Source of the DNA: Shewanella psychrophila | GTDB taxonomy: Bacteria; Pseudomonadota; Gammaproteobacteria; Enterobacterales; Shewanellaceae | Direction: 5' to 3' | Length of the DNA stretch: 64,000 bases | Assembly: GCF_002005305.1 (NCBI RefSeq) | Contig: NZ_CP014782.1 | Coordinates: 3,410,001 to 3,474,000 of the forward strand | In this document: one piece after another, positions 52,916 to 61,070 of the stretch | Layout of the letters: each line of letters begins with the position of its first letter | Numbering within the stretch: position 1 is the first letter of the stretch | Translations under genes and position numbers: made by a program | Notes under the pieces: generated by a model | The model's database searches: none | What the model saw: the letters and a program-made list of their open reading frames with translations, nothing else | Told to the model about the DNA's origin: nothing

Positions 52916-54187
52916 TTAGTGGTTATGTATGTCGAAGCCGGACTTAGCCTGCTCTGAGGCTAAGAAAAATGCCCCTGATACCACAACATTACTGCCAGGC
53001 GTTAGGCCACGAACTAAGTTCATGCCACGCTGGCGCTCAACCACTTCGACCTCTACTGCCTCGAAGCCATCTTCATCCTGAATAAATACCTGCCAGTCAC
53101 CATCGCCGCCACGAGTCAATGCCGCATCGGGTAAGATCACCCCGCCTTGGACTGAACTTGGTAAGTACAACTCGGCAAATTGTCCGGCATGAATAACATG
53201 GCCTGGGTTTTCTAGGCTTACTAAAATCTGTTCGGTGCGAGTCACGCTGTTAAGCTCATGTGAGCGACCTATGATCTTAGCTTCTAAAGTTCTGTCACCC
53301 ACACGAACCAATGCCTTGCTACCGATACTGATATTTTCAGATTGTGCCGGGGTTACCTGTGCTTCTACCCATAGATGTGACTCATCGGTCAGCTGCATGA
53401 GCGCGGTACCCGCGGTGATCACTTGACCTAAGAAACCGATATCTTGCTGCACTCGGCCATTAATCGGTGCTAATAATTGATAACTACCGATAGTGCTTGG
53501 ATTGGACTCCAGCTTAGCTATCTGAACTGGCGTCATCTTCATCGCTTCTAAGATTGCACGTTTGAGCTCAGCATCGACCTGCGCCTGCAAGCGACGGCTA
53601 GCGCTGACGGCGCTCTTACCCATGCGTTTTACCCGGCTCCACTCAGCCTCGGCATTAATATAATCGGCCTGTGCCTGAGCAACGGCGACGCCGCCTAAAG
53701 TTAATAAAGGCTCGCCTTTACTAACCTCTTGACCTGGCACAACATGGCGTTCCAATACGCGCACATCGACTTGCGGTGCCAAGGCCATGGTTCTATCTCT
53801 GTCGACCACAAGCGTTGCCGTGGCTACTGCTTCTAAATTAAACGACTCTTCAGACAGTTGCATCACTTCAACCCCCGCAAGGGCTTGCTGCTCAGCGGTT
53901 AACTTAAGTGCATGATCTTCTCCGCTCTCCTCTGCTGCTGGAGCCTTAGCTGTTTCTGTTGTTTCGGCGCCGTGATCATGGCCTTCCCCGGCAAATGCTG
54001 TCGAAGGAGTGACAACTGCTGCGGTTAAGGTCATTAAAAATGCAAAACTCATGGCTCTTGCAAGCGCATTCAAATGAAAGGGTGTTGCTAGTGTCTGTGT
54101 TTGTTGTTGGTTTTTCATATCTGTATTCATGCTCTTAAATCTATTTTTTATGCTTTTACTTTGTATGTTCATAACAAGCGTTCCCAT
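52916..54187 (-). CDS. CzcB/CusB-type periplasmic adaptor of the metal-efflux system
   Basis: This membrane-fusion protein of up to 423 residues links the RND pump to the outer-membrane channel. The N-terminus has a signal-like helix (about 45-64) followed by GEGHDHGAE, a His-rich metal-binding patch. The lipoyl/coiled-coil core follows (VVPGQEVSKGEPLLTLGG; LLAPINGRVQQDIGFLGQVI), then the beta-barrel and a C-terminal HNH. The start is uncertain: ATG codons at 54187, 54172, 54130 and 54118 are possible, and a later one fits the signal peptide better. It is separated from the pump gene by 36 bp. Confidence 0.87.
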   Translation of the reverse strand: MGTLVMNIQSKSIKNRFKSMNTDMKNQQQTQTLATPFHLNALARAMSFAFLMTLTAAVVTPSTAFAGEGHDHGAETTETAKAPAAEESGEDHALKLTAEQQALAGVEVMQLSEESFNLEAVATATLVVDRDRTMALAPQVDVRVLERHVVPGQEVSKGEPLLTLGGVAVAQAQADYINAEAEWSRVKRMGKSAVSASRRLQAQVDAELKRAILEAMKMTPVQIAKLESNPSTIGSYQLLAPINGRVQQDIGFLGQVITAGTALMQLTDESHLWVEAQVTPAQSENISIGSKALVRVGDRTLEAKIIGRSHELNSVTRTEQILVSLENPGHVIHAGQFAELYLPSSVQGGVILPDAALTRGGDGDWQVFIQDEDGFEAVEVEVVERQRGMNLVRGLTPGSNVVVSGAFFLASEQAKSGFDIHNH

Positions 54188-54192
54188 CTGAA

Positions 54193-55536
54193 TTAGTGCT
54201 GAGCTGAAGAGCCGTTTTGGTCGGCGCCTGCATGATTAATCTCTGATAAGCCGGGCAACTGAGCATTTAAATATGTCTCCAGTTGACCACTCGCGCCCAT
54301 CCATTCAAGCCAGCTGGTATAAAGGGCTGTCTCTAAGGACAAACCTGCAAGATAGCTAGTAGAAAGTTGACGTTGGCTTTGTAAATACACACTGGTTTCT
54401 ATGTCTCCGGCGCGCCATTGCTGCGCAAGACCCGATGCCGCTTCGTGGCCAGAGTTCAGTACTAATTCACGCCAATCCTGATAACGCTCAGTAAGCCTTG
54501 GCATAGCAAGATAAAACTTTTGCTGTTGCTGCTTGAGCACGCGTTCTTGAGCCAGATAGGTTTGCTCTGCAATGGCTATCTCTTGACTAGCCACCGCTAA
54601 GGTATCGCTATAGTTATTACGGATCTGCAAGGGGATAGAGAATCCGACACCGACCTTATTTTCAACGCCTTCGCGCTCAGCACTTAGGCTAATCGTTGGG
54701 TCGGCAGATGTATCAGCTTTAACTTGATCGGCACTGAGCTTAGTCAGCATGACTTGTTGATAAGCACTTTTAAGTGCCGGCAATTCAGGGTCAATTTGCA
54801 TCGAAATAGTGGGAACTCTCAATGAACCGATAAAACCACTAAATGCTGTTTCACTATTACCCAACAGTATCAATACACTGGCATCAGCCGAGATAGAGTC
54901 TTGTTCGGCAAGAGCATATTCTGCGGCGCGACTGGCAACATCCAGCTGCACCAATTGCAAGGCTACTGACGAAAGGTCACCCACCTGTAATTGCTGCTTA
55001 GCGATATCCAGAGAACGCTTGGCCGAAGCTAGCTGTTGCTGCTGAAAATTAAGTGCCTTACGGCTTTGGGATTGCTCTACTAACGCTTGAATCACGTTCG
55101 CCAGCATCTGGCTGCGCTCGAGTGTGATATCTGAGAGCAAAATTTCAGTTTGAAGTTGAGCAATACGTGTTGCCGCGCCGCGCTTATCGCCCCAATCTAT
55201 GGTCTGACTGATGTCCAGACTATAGGTATCGTCGGTGGCATTTTGATAGTTCATCCCCAGCTCAGGATTATAAATGGCTTGATCAGCCGCTTGAACACTG
55301 AGCTTGGCTTGAGTACGCCTGGCTTGTTGAGCTGCAACCTCAGGCAAGGCGTTGAAGGTTTGCATCAAATCAGGTAGCCAGGTCTTGAAGCCCTCTCTAC
55401 CATTCTGGGTGAACATTGCTTCACTGCTATTGAGTGTGCTGCCTGTTTCTGTCGAATCGAGGTTTGCAGCCTGAACTGGTATTAGGCCACCGGTAAAGTA
55501 GGCTAATAACAGACTGGCTATTATGGTCTTTTTCAT
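54193..55536 (-). CDS. CzcC/CusC-type outer-membrane channel (TolC family)
   Basis: This is an outer-membrane efflux channel of about 447 residues from the TolC/OMF family. It has a signal peptide (MKKTIIASLLLAYFTGGLIPVQA) and two repeats of the alpha-helical/beta pattern (QAADQAIYNPELGMNY... and LSADQVKADTSADPTISLS). It forms the exit duct for the pump. The ATG at 55536 is preferred because AGGA lies six bases upstream and the signal peptide starts there. It is the first gene of the OMF-MFP-RND operon. Confidence 0.87.
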   Translation of the reverse strand: MKKTIIASLLLAYFTGGLIPVQAANLDSTETGSTLNSSEAMFTQNGREGFKTWLPDLMQTFNALPEVAAQQARRTQAKLSVQAADQAIYNPELGMNYQNATDDTYSLDISQTIDWGDKRGAATRIAQLQTEILLSDITLERSQMLANVIQALVEQSQSRKALNFQQQQLASAKRSLDIAKQQLQVGDLSSVALQLVQLDVASRAAEYALAEQDSISADASVLILLGNSETAFSGFIGSLRVPTISMQIDPELPALKSAYQQVMLTKLSADQVKADTSADPTISLSAEREGVENKVGVGFSIPLQIRNNYSDTLAVASQEIAIAEQTYLAQERVLKQQQQKFYLAMPRLTERYQDWRELVLNSGHEAASGLAQQWRAGDIETSVYLQSQRQLSTSYLAGLSLETALYTSWLEWMGASGQLETYLNAQLPGLSEINHAGADQNGSSAQH

Positions 55537-55786
55537 CATATATCCTATCCCCAAAGCCACATCTTGAGACAATACCTGTGCTGCACTTAAGCCGAATCTC
55601 AATGTGATCACGGACAGATGTTTGCAGTCAGATTATTGCAGGTCTAACAGAGTGCTTTAGGGTTAAATCATAGCTAAGAACCTCATGGCTAAAGCCAGAA
55701 GATCTCACTTACTTTAAAATGAGTAAATCATGATTTTTACTTGCAATGGACAGATAGCTTAGCGCTATTTAGAGCAAGTATAGGTG

Positions 55787-56320
55787 TTATACGATTGGAG
55801 GGCGATAATCGGGTAGAGACTCTGGGGGTAAGTAAGCACTAACCATAGCAACGAGTTCATCGCTAACAGGAACTGATGGCTCAGTCGATAGGTTGGTCAT
55901 TACCGTAGCATGGCCACCATGACACTGGCAGTCTAAGCAAAGGTCGAAAAGTTTAATTTCGGTCTTACTAATTTGATGGCTATGCGGCTCTGTAACAGAT
56001 GCTGTTGAGAAAGAGTCATCGAAATTTGCAGCTAAGTAGCCATTGGTGACAAACTCACCATCGCCAACAGTATCATCACAGCTATCTGGTGCAGTACTTG
56101 AATCGTCAAAACTTAAATCAGAACATGTTGTACATTGCTCCATCTCTACCGTTGTGACTTGGGCAGTAAACTGAACATGGGGATGGTTGGCAGGCTCTTC
56201 GTCATGGCTACCAAGATGCAATTGATGCTCGCCCATGTTGCCACCTGCAAACTGCAGAAGCACAACGGCGATCATCGCTAGAGCGATCTTGTGAGTGAAT
56301 TGACGAAAATAATACTGCAA
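55787..56320 (-). CDS. His/Cys-rich exported protein at the head of the metal-efflux operon
   Basis: This 177-residue protein has an N-terminal hydrophobic helix (about 10-28) and then His clusters (GEHQLHLGSHDEEPANHPHV), CTTCSD and a late CLDCQCHGGHA, all typical of metal binding. It ends with SLPDYRPPIV, a style seen in small proteins that accompany czc and cop operons (CzcI- or CopL-like). It probably senses or buffers the exported metal in the periplasm. The start is a TTG with AAGG upstream. The assignment to CzcI-like proteins is by position and composition only. Confidence 0.6.
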   Translation of the reverse strand: MQYYFRQFTHKIALAMIAVVLLQFAGGNMGEHQLHLGSHDEEPANHPHVQFTAQVTTVEMEQCTTCSDLSFDDSSTAPDSCDDTVGDGEFVTNGYLAANFDDSFSTASVTEPHSHQISKTEIKLFDLCLDCQCHGGHATVMTNLSTEPSVPVSDELVAMVSAYLPPESLPDYRPPIV

Positions 56321-56501
56321 AGAATGCCTTATTTATTCAAAGAATTGTCAAAAACGAAATTAAGAGTTAGAAGCTAACTTCTAATCGTCTGACCCACATT
56401 GTAATCGAAAGTTCAAAACTGACAATACTTAATACCTAAGTGTTTTTGTAAAGTATTGTCAGAATCACATTGTTACAGCCTAGAATTATTTATACAGCCT
56501 G

Positions 56502-56702
56502 TTACTTAAACACACAGTGCTTAGCGTAATCAGCCGCTTCGTTGGCAGTCCAATCACCTTTATCTTTTTCGCTCATCTGCTTACACCACTTGTCGCTACC
56601 GACCTCAGGTGCACAGCCGCTAAGCCCTAGGGCAAAGATAGCCGCTAATGAGATTGCGCCCAATTTAACTAAAGTGCGACTAACTGTATTAGATGAAGAC
56701 AT
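56502..56702 (-). CDS. DUF3012-type small lipoprotein
   Basis: This 66-residue predicted lipoprotein has a signal peptide ending in ALGLSG followed by the lipidated Cys (lipobox LSGC). The short mature part is the DUF3012 signature (APEVGSDKWCKQM...GDWTANEAADYAKHC) with two further Cys. Such proteins are common in Shewanella and Vibrio and have no assigned role. It has a good AAGGA ribosome-binding site and its own promoter region. Confidence 0.82.
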   Translation of the reverse strand: MSSSNTVSRTLVKLGAISLAAIFALGLSGCAPEVGSDKWCKQMSEKDKGDWTANEAADYAKHCVFK

Positions 56703-56862
56703 GGTATTTTCCTTTAAAATTTTATTGCCACCAGCACTTCCTTCACTGACAGCGGTCGAAATGTAATTAATGAGTAAAATAACCGTTTTAGCTTGTGACC
56801 CTGATTATTAATACTCATCAAAGTAATTCAATTGATGTGCTTAAACCCATAACCGTTCAAAT

Positions 56863-57228
56863 TTATTGGCTCTGACGTAACGCTATCCAGTCGGCTGCGA
56901 GCTGCTTTTCCTCTAGAGGAAACCAAGTGACTTCAGCCTGCATAAATGGCCCCAGCAGTTTCACTGCATTACCAAACCAATCGGGTCCACCGACAAGTAC
57001 CAAACCATCAAACTTAGGTAACTGAACTTCACCACTGCCAGACAAAGATTGAGAGTCCCAACCTTCTAACAGGACATCGGCTTCGATGTAGAGACAAACT
57101 TTACCTGTTTGCACATGGTAGTCATCGATTAGTGGCTTAAGCTTCTGTTGATAATCTGAGGTCGACAAACGCCCGCTTGCGAAAAGGCTTATAACCCCGT
57201 CAGCAATGTCTGGGATTTTGCATAGCAT
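56863..57228 (-). CDS. SpoIIAA-like protein (DUF3478/STAS-like family)
   Basis: This cytoplasmic protein of about 121 residues has the alternating strand/helix pattern of the SpoIIAA-like family. Its hallmark segments are KVCLYIEADVLLEGW, FDGLVLVGGPDWFGNAVKLLGPFM and ITWFPLEEKQLAADWI-like end. Known relatives are of uncertain role and may bind lipids or other hydrophobic ligands. I chose the ATG at 57228 because GGAG lies seven bases upstream; the longer reading adds ten residues without support. Confidence 0.72.
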   Translation of the reverse strand: MLCKIPDIADGVISLFASGRLSTSDYQQKLKPLIDDYHVQTGKVCLYIEADVLLEGWDSQSLSGSGEVQLPKFDGLVLVGGPDWFGNAVKLLGPFMQAEVTWFPLEEKQLAADWIALRQSQ

Positions 57229-57335
57229 AGAGAAACTCCGAACAAATATGAACAGCAAAACTGTAGCTTACTGTTGAATGGCCTAAATCATATCAGATCA
57301 CTCAATGCAGAATAAATCGATATTCGATTATCTTC

Positions 57336-57521
57336 TGTTAATATGGCTGACTTAGTTAACGCTACTTTCAAATAACGACATCATTCTACTATGATCAAAA
57401 TCTCTAACAGTGTATCTCTTCAAGACAATGTTAATATGGTTGGTAATGTTAATGCTACTTTCAAATAACGACATCATTCTACTATGATCAAAATTTCTAA
57501 CAGTGTATCTCTTCAAGACAA
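57336..57521 (+). repeat. 93-bp tandem duplication covering the arfB promoter and first codons
   Basis: Two copies with a 93-bp period lie at 57336-57428 and 57429-57521. The last 76 bp of each (57355-57430 and 57448-57523) match at 74 positions; the part before is more diverged. Each copy contains a TAATAT hexamer, the same 5' leader and the first 13 codons of arfB. The one coding difference is silent (ATC/ATT, Ile). Confidence 0.9.
57391..57468 (+). CDS. 25-codon upstream ORF made from the duplicated arfB start
   Basis: The first copy of the duplicated segment gives an ATG followed by the same 13 residues as ArfB (MIKISNSVSLQDN). It then runs into a different 12-residue tail and ends at TAA 57466-57468, 15 bp before the arfB start. 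It may be a leader peptide that couples translation to arfB or may simply be a by-product of the duplication. No Shine-Dalgarno is visible before either ATG. Confidence 0.45.
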   Translation: MIKISNSVSLQDNVNMVGNVNATFK

Positions 57522-57900
57522 TGAAATTGAGTGGCAGTTTATACGCGCGAGTGGCGCTGGCGGCCAGCACGTCAACAAGGTCTCTACCGCAGCGCAGATC
57601 ATCTTTGATATTAACGCTTCCTCTCTGCCTGACTTTTACAAACAAGCCCTGTTAAAACGCGCCGATCATCGCATTACTAAGAGCGGTAAGATCATTATAA
57701 AATGCCAACAAAGCCGCAGTCAGGACTTTAATCGCCAAACAGCACTTGAACAGTTTATCGAACTGGTTTCCAGTGTAGCCATAATGCAAAAAAGACGAGT
57801 AGCCACTAAGCCTACCAAGGGAAGCCAACGCCGCCGCGTCGATGCGAAAAAGCAAAAAGGGGCCACTAAAGCCTTGAGACGCAATAAGTCAGACTATTAA
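57484..57900 (+). CDS. arfB: peptidyl-tRNA hydrolase ArfB (YaeJ), ribosome rescue factor
   Basis: This 138-residue class I release-factor-like protein frees ribosomes stalled on mRNA lacking a stop codon. The catalytic GGQ is at 26-28 (SGAGGQHVNKV). The C-terminal 30 residues are strongly basic (KPTKGSQRRRVDAKKQKGATKALRRNK), as needed to enter the empty mRNA channel; this tail is quoted in parts. It lacks the codon-recognition domain of RF1/RF2. It starts 15 bp after a short upstream ORF and has no good Shine-Dalgarno, so initiation may depend on that upstream ORF. Confidence 0.92.
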   Translation: MIKISNSVSLQDNEIEWQFIRASGAGGQHVNKVSTAAQIIFDINASSLPDFYKQALLKRADHRITKSGKIIIKCQQSRSQDFNRQTALEQFIELVSSVAIMQKRRVATKPTKGSQRRRVDAKKQKGATKALRRNKSDY

Positions 57901-58249
57901 AAAATCTTAGGGTTTGAAGCTAAGACGATGGCCTTCGGCCTGTCGCTTCACAGACGGCTTCGCCTATTAGACGGACTGCGTCCTGAATTGTCTGTAGGAG
58001 GGGGGTTAGCCTCGAAATTTATCGGTTTGTTCTCTCCCAGTTAAAGCAGTCCTACATCCCAGTCCCACCAGCGCAGCATCATCCCAGCCCCACCAGCGTA
58101 ACTCTATTACCAACCTATTTTCGTCGAAAATGCAGCCATGTGTCGACATCTTCGCCAACTTCTGTTGAAATCAGACTAATCATCTTATCCGTGATTTATG
58201 CCATTTAGTCATAAATCACGAGCCATCTGTATTCTCAAAGGATTTTGAC
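57901..58249. other. arfB-aroQ intergenic region with short repeats
   Basis: This 349-bp gap has no gene. It contains a 19-bp direct repeat with one mismatch (CATCCCAGTCCCACCAGCG, at 58055-58073 and 58080-58098, 25-bp period), small GC-rich hairpins such as GGCCTTCGGCC near 57930, and the palindrome before aroQ listed separately. It reads like an assembly of small intergenic repeats. Confidence 0.5.
58191..58219. promoter_or_regulatory. perfect 10-bp inverted repeat upstream of aroQ
   Basis: GTGATTTATG (58191-58200) and CATAAATCAC (58210-58219) are exact complements with a 9-nt spacer, ending 30 bp before the aroQ ATG. There is no T-run, so it is not a terminator. It suits a dimeric regulator or an mRNA hairpin in the leader. 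Confidence 0.6.
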
Positions 58250-58705
58250 ATGAGCAGCAAAGCAAAGGTCTTATTAATTAATGGCCCGAATCTAAACCTT
58301 CTGGGTCGACGTGAGCCTGGCCACTATGGCGTAAAGACCTTACCGCAAATCGTTACCGACCTTACCGATGAGTCTAGAGCGGCAGGGATAGAGCTTGAGC
58401 ATATTCAGTCTAATGCCGAGCATGAACTTATCGATGCCATACATAATACAGACGCTGACTTTATCATCATCAACCCGGCAGCATTCACCCATACCAGCGT
58501 AGCTATACGTGATGCCATATTAGGCGTCGCGATTCCTTTTATCGAAGTGCATCTCTCTAATGTCCATGCTCGTGAACCTTTCCGTCATCACTCCTACTTC
58601 TCAGATAAAGCCATTGGCGTTATCTGTGGTTTAGGTCCTGAGGGTTATCACTTTGCCCTAAAATCGGCGATTACGCGTTTACATGCCAAGACCGCAGAGC
58701 ATTAA
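58250..58705 (+). CDS. aroQ: type II 3-dehydroquinate dehydratase
   Basis: This 151-residue dodecameric enzyme dehydrates 3-dehydroquinate to 3-dehydroshikimate in aromatic amino acid synthesis. Family blocks LLINGPNLNLLGRREPGHYG, SNAEHELIDAIH, INPAAFTHTS and FIEVHLSNVHAREPFRHHS are intact, including the catalytic Tyr and His. It is followed after 9 bp by accB, the arrangement typical of gammaproteobacteria, so the block forms one operon. Confidence 0.96.
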   Translation: MSSKAKVLLINGPNLNLLGRREPGHYGVKTLPQIVTDLTDESRAAGIELEHIQSNAEHELIDAIHNTDADFIIINPAAFTHTSVAIRDAILGVAIPFIEVHLSNVHAREPFRHHSYFSDKAIGVICGLGPEGYHFALKSAITRLHAKTAEH

Positions 58706-58714
58706 GGTAGAGTT

Positions 58715-59194
58715 ATGGATATTCGCAAAATCAAGAAGCTGATTGAGCTAGTTCAAGAATCTGGCATCGAAGAGCTTGAAGTCAAAGAGGGCGAAGAGTC
58801 GGTACGTATCTGCCGCCAAAGCCCGACTCAAATACATACGCCCCAGCAGGTCTATACCGTGAGTCATGATTCATCACAAACAAATATCACTGCCACTCAG
58901 CCTCAAAGTCACGGGCAGAATTCAACGACAAATGACGAGCTCGTTGAGCCTAACGAAAATACAGTCATTTCACCTATGGTAGGCACCTTCTATCTATCTC
59001 CTGCTCCCGAAGCCGCTCCCTTATCTACACTTGGGCAAAGAGTCGAGAAAGGTCAAGCCATTTGTATTATCGAGGCGATGAAGATGATGAACCAGATAGA
59101 GGCTCATCGCAGCGGTATCATTAGGTCAATTTTGGTGGAGAATGGCGACGCCGTCGGTTTCGATCAGCCCTTGATTATCATTGAAGATGAATAA
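58715..59194 (+). CDS. accB: biotin carboxyl carrier protein of acetyl-CoA carboxylase
   Basis: This 159-residue carrier holds the biotin used by acetyl-CoA carboxylase, the first step of fatty acid synthesis. The biotinylated lysine is K123 in EAMKM. The lipoyl-like domain spans about 85-159, with the thumb segment SPAPEAAP before it. The N-terminal helix (MDIRKIKKLIELV) and the Gln/Ser/Thr-rich linker (about 35-85) are standard. Confidence 0.96.
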   Translation: MDIRKIKKLIELVQESGIEELEVKEGEESVRICRQSPTQIHTPQQVYTVSHDSSQTNITATQPQSHGQNSTTNDELVEPNENTVISPMVGTFYLSPAPEAAPLSTLGQRVEKGQAICIIEAMKMMNQIEAHRSGIIRSILVENGDAVGFDQPLIIIEDE

Positions 59195-59346
59195 GATCTG
59201 TTGTGAGCAGCAGGTGACGAACTTCGCTCTATAGCTCGTGACTCGAGGCTTTCTTAGCCTTGTCTTGAGCTCGATACTTTATTGAGTTGCGAGTTGCGAA
59301 AAAACACTCAGCATTTAAGCGCATAGCTAAAAAGGAATTGCCATAG

Positions 59347-60711
59347 ATGAACCTGCCAGTTGTGCGCCCAATTAAACGCGTGCTTATCGCCAACCGAGGC
59401 GAAATAGCATTGAGAATTCAGCGCGCTTGCACTCAACTTGGCATCGAAACTGTCGCCGTCTACTCTAGCGCAGATAAAGACCTTTTACATATCAAGCAAG
59501 CCAATGCCAGTTTGTGCATAGGCAAACCAGCAGCAAGCGAAAGCTACCTCAATATTGCCGCCATACTCGCCGCAGCATCTGCCGCCAAAGTCGATGCCAT
59601 ACATCCAGGTTATGGTTTTCTGTCAGAAAACGCCGACTTTGCCGAACAAGTTGAAGCCTGCGGCTTTAGCTTTATCGGCCCAACAGCGAAAGTGATTAGG
59701 CTGATGGGCGATAAAGTCTCTGCCATCGCTGCAATGAAAAAAGCCGGAGTACCTACTGTACCAGGCTCAGATGGCATGCTTTCTAATGATGAACAGCTCA
59801 ATAAACGCTTAGCAATAGAGATAGGTTATCCGGTGATCATCAAGGCAACTGCGGGTGGCGGTGGCCGTGGCATGCGCGTTGTCCATGATGAAAGCAAGTT
59901 GATACAGGCCATTGAACTCACTCAAGCCGAAGCCAAAGCAGCCTTCGCTAATGGCGATGTGTACATGGAAAAATATCTGCAAACACCTCGCCATATCGAA
60001 ATTCAAATCCTCTGTGATGGCCAAGGTCGTGCCATTCACTTAGGCGAGCGCGACTGCTCCATGCAGCGCAAGCACCAGAAGGTGGTAGAGGAAGCGCCAG
60101 CCTTAGGCATAGACGCAGACACTCGTCGCGAGATTGGTACTTTATGTGCTAAGGCCTGTGTCGATATCGATTATCGCGGTGCAGGCACCTTCGAATTCCT
60201 CTATGAAGCAGGCCACTTTTATTTTATCGAGATGAATACTCGCATACAGGTAGAACACCCCATCACTGAGATGGTGACAGACGTCGATCTGATTCAGGCG
60301 CAACTTGAGATCGCAGCAGGTAAGCCGCTCACTATCAGGCAAGAAGATATCTCGCTAAACGGCCACAGCATAGAGTGCCGCATCAATGCCGAAGATCCAC
60401 ACGCCTTTATCCCCTCACCCGGCACAGTGAAAGCCTTTCACGCCCCCGGCGGCATCGGCGTTCGTTGGGATTCTCATATTTACTCAGGCTACACAGTTCC
60501 GCCCTATTACGATTCTATGATAGGAAAGCTGATCACTTGGGGGTCAACACGAAACCAAGCCATAGCCCGTATGCAGACCGCACTCAATGAGTTGACCATC
60601 GAAGGCATCGCCACCAATGTGCCTCTGCTACAGCAGATACTAAAAGATGAAGGGTTTAGAGAAGGTGGACAGTCGATACATTATCTTGAGGAGAAGGTTT
60701 TAGGGGCTTGA
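59347..60711 (+). CDS. accC: biotin carboxylase subunit of acetyl-CoA carboxylase
   Basis: This 454-residue ATP-grasp enzyme carboxylates the biotin on AccB. The full family layout is present: VLIANRGEIALRI at the start, the glycine-rich ATP loop KATAGGGGRGM, EKYLQTPRHIEIQIL, ERDCSMQRKHQKVVEEAP, and the active-site FIEMNTRIQVEHPITE. Length and ends are normal. A 152-bp gap separates it from accB, longer than usual for this pair. Confidence 0.97.
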   Translation: MNLPVVRPIKRVLIANRGEIALRIQRACTQLGIETVAVYSSADKDLLHIKQANASLCIGKPAASESYLNIAAILAAASAAKVDAIHPGYGFLSENADFAEQVEACGFSFIGPTAKVIRLMGDKVSAIAAMKKAGVPTVPGSDGMLSNDEQLNKRLAIEIGYPVIIKATAGGGGRGMRVVHDESKLIQAIELTQAEAKAAFANGDVYMEKYLQTPRHIEIQILCDGQGRAIHLGERDCSMQRKHQKVVEEAPALGIDADTRREIGTLCAKACVDIDYRGAGTFEFLYEAGHFYFIEMNTRIQVEHPITEMVTDVDLIQAQLEIAAGKPLTIRQEDISLNGHSIECRINAEDPHAFIPSPGTVKAFHAPGGIGVRWDSHIYSGYTVPPYYDSMIGKLITWGSTRNQAIARMQTALNELTIEGIATNVPLLQQILKDEGFREGGQSIHYLEEKVLGA

Positions 60712-61070
60712 AGGATTAGTAAAGAAGAATTCAGGCGCTAGATTAGGGCTTTGATTTGAGTTTGGGGCTAATGAGCTGTGAGCCTTTTATCTATTATCCT
60801 TTGTGATTATATTTCCCTATCTACTAATACTGCATAACCTTAAGCTAATGTGCTCTGCCCCCCTTTATCTAAGTACAAAAGATATGGCTGCCTTTATGGC
60901 CTTTACTCAAATAAACCTTGATTTTTTTTAATCAAATCTTGCCCCCGTACCAGTATAGTAACAATATCCAAGCCACCCATTGTTAATCAACAACATACCT
61001 AGTGCATTTCAAGTTATCAATGCACACCTAAGCCAGCTTAGCCAAGAAGCTTACCGTTATAACAATAAAC
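60712..61070. other. intergenic region between converging accC and the DUF3108-like gene
   Basis: This 359-bp gap has no gene. It contains a 7-bp inverted repeat, GTGCATT (61002-61008) with AATGCAC (61019-61025), and a TTGATT...AATCAA dyad around a T-run at 60918-60935. Either might end the acc transcript; neither is a clear terminator. Confidence 0.4.

Noticed and set aside
55590..55620. TGTGATCACG sequence upstream of the efflux operon, considered as a CRP site
   Set aside because: Only one half-site matches; the second half is absent at the correct spacing.
60918..60935. TTGATT-T6-AATCAA, considered as an Fnr/EtrA site
   Set aside because: The spacer between the TTGAT and ATCAA halves is 8 nt instead of 4, so it does not fit the Fnr site.
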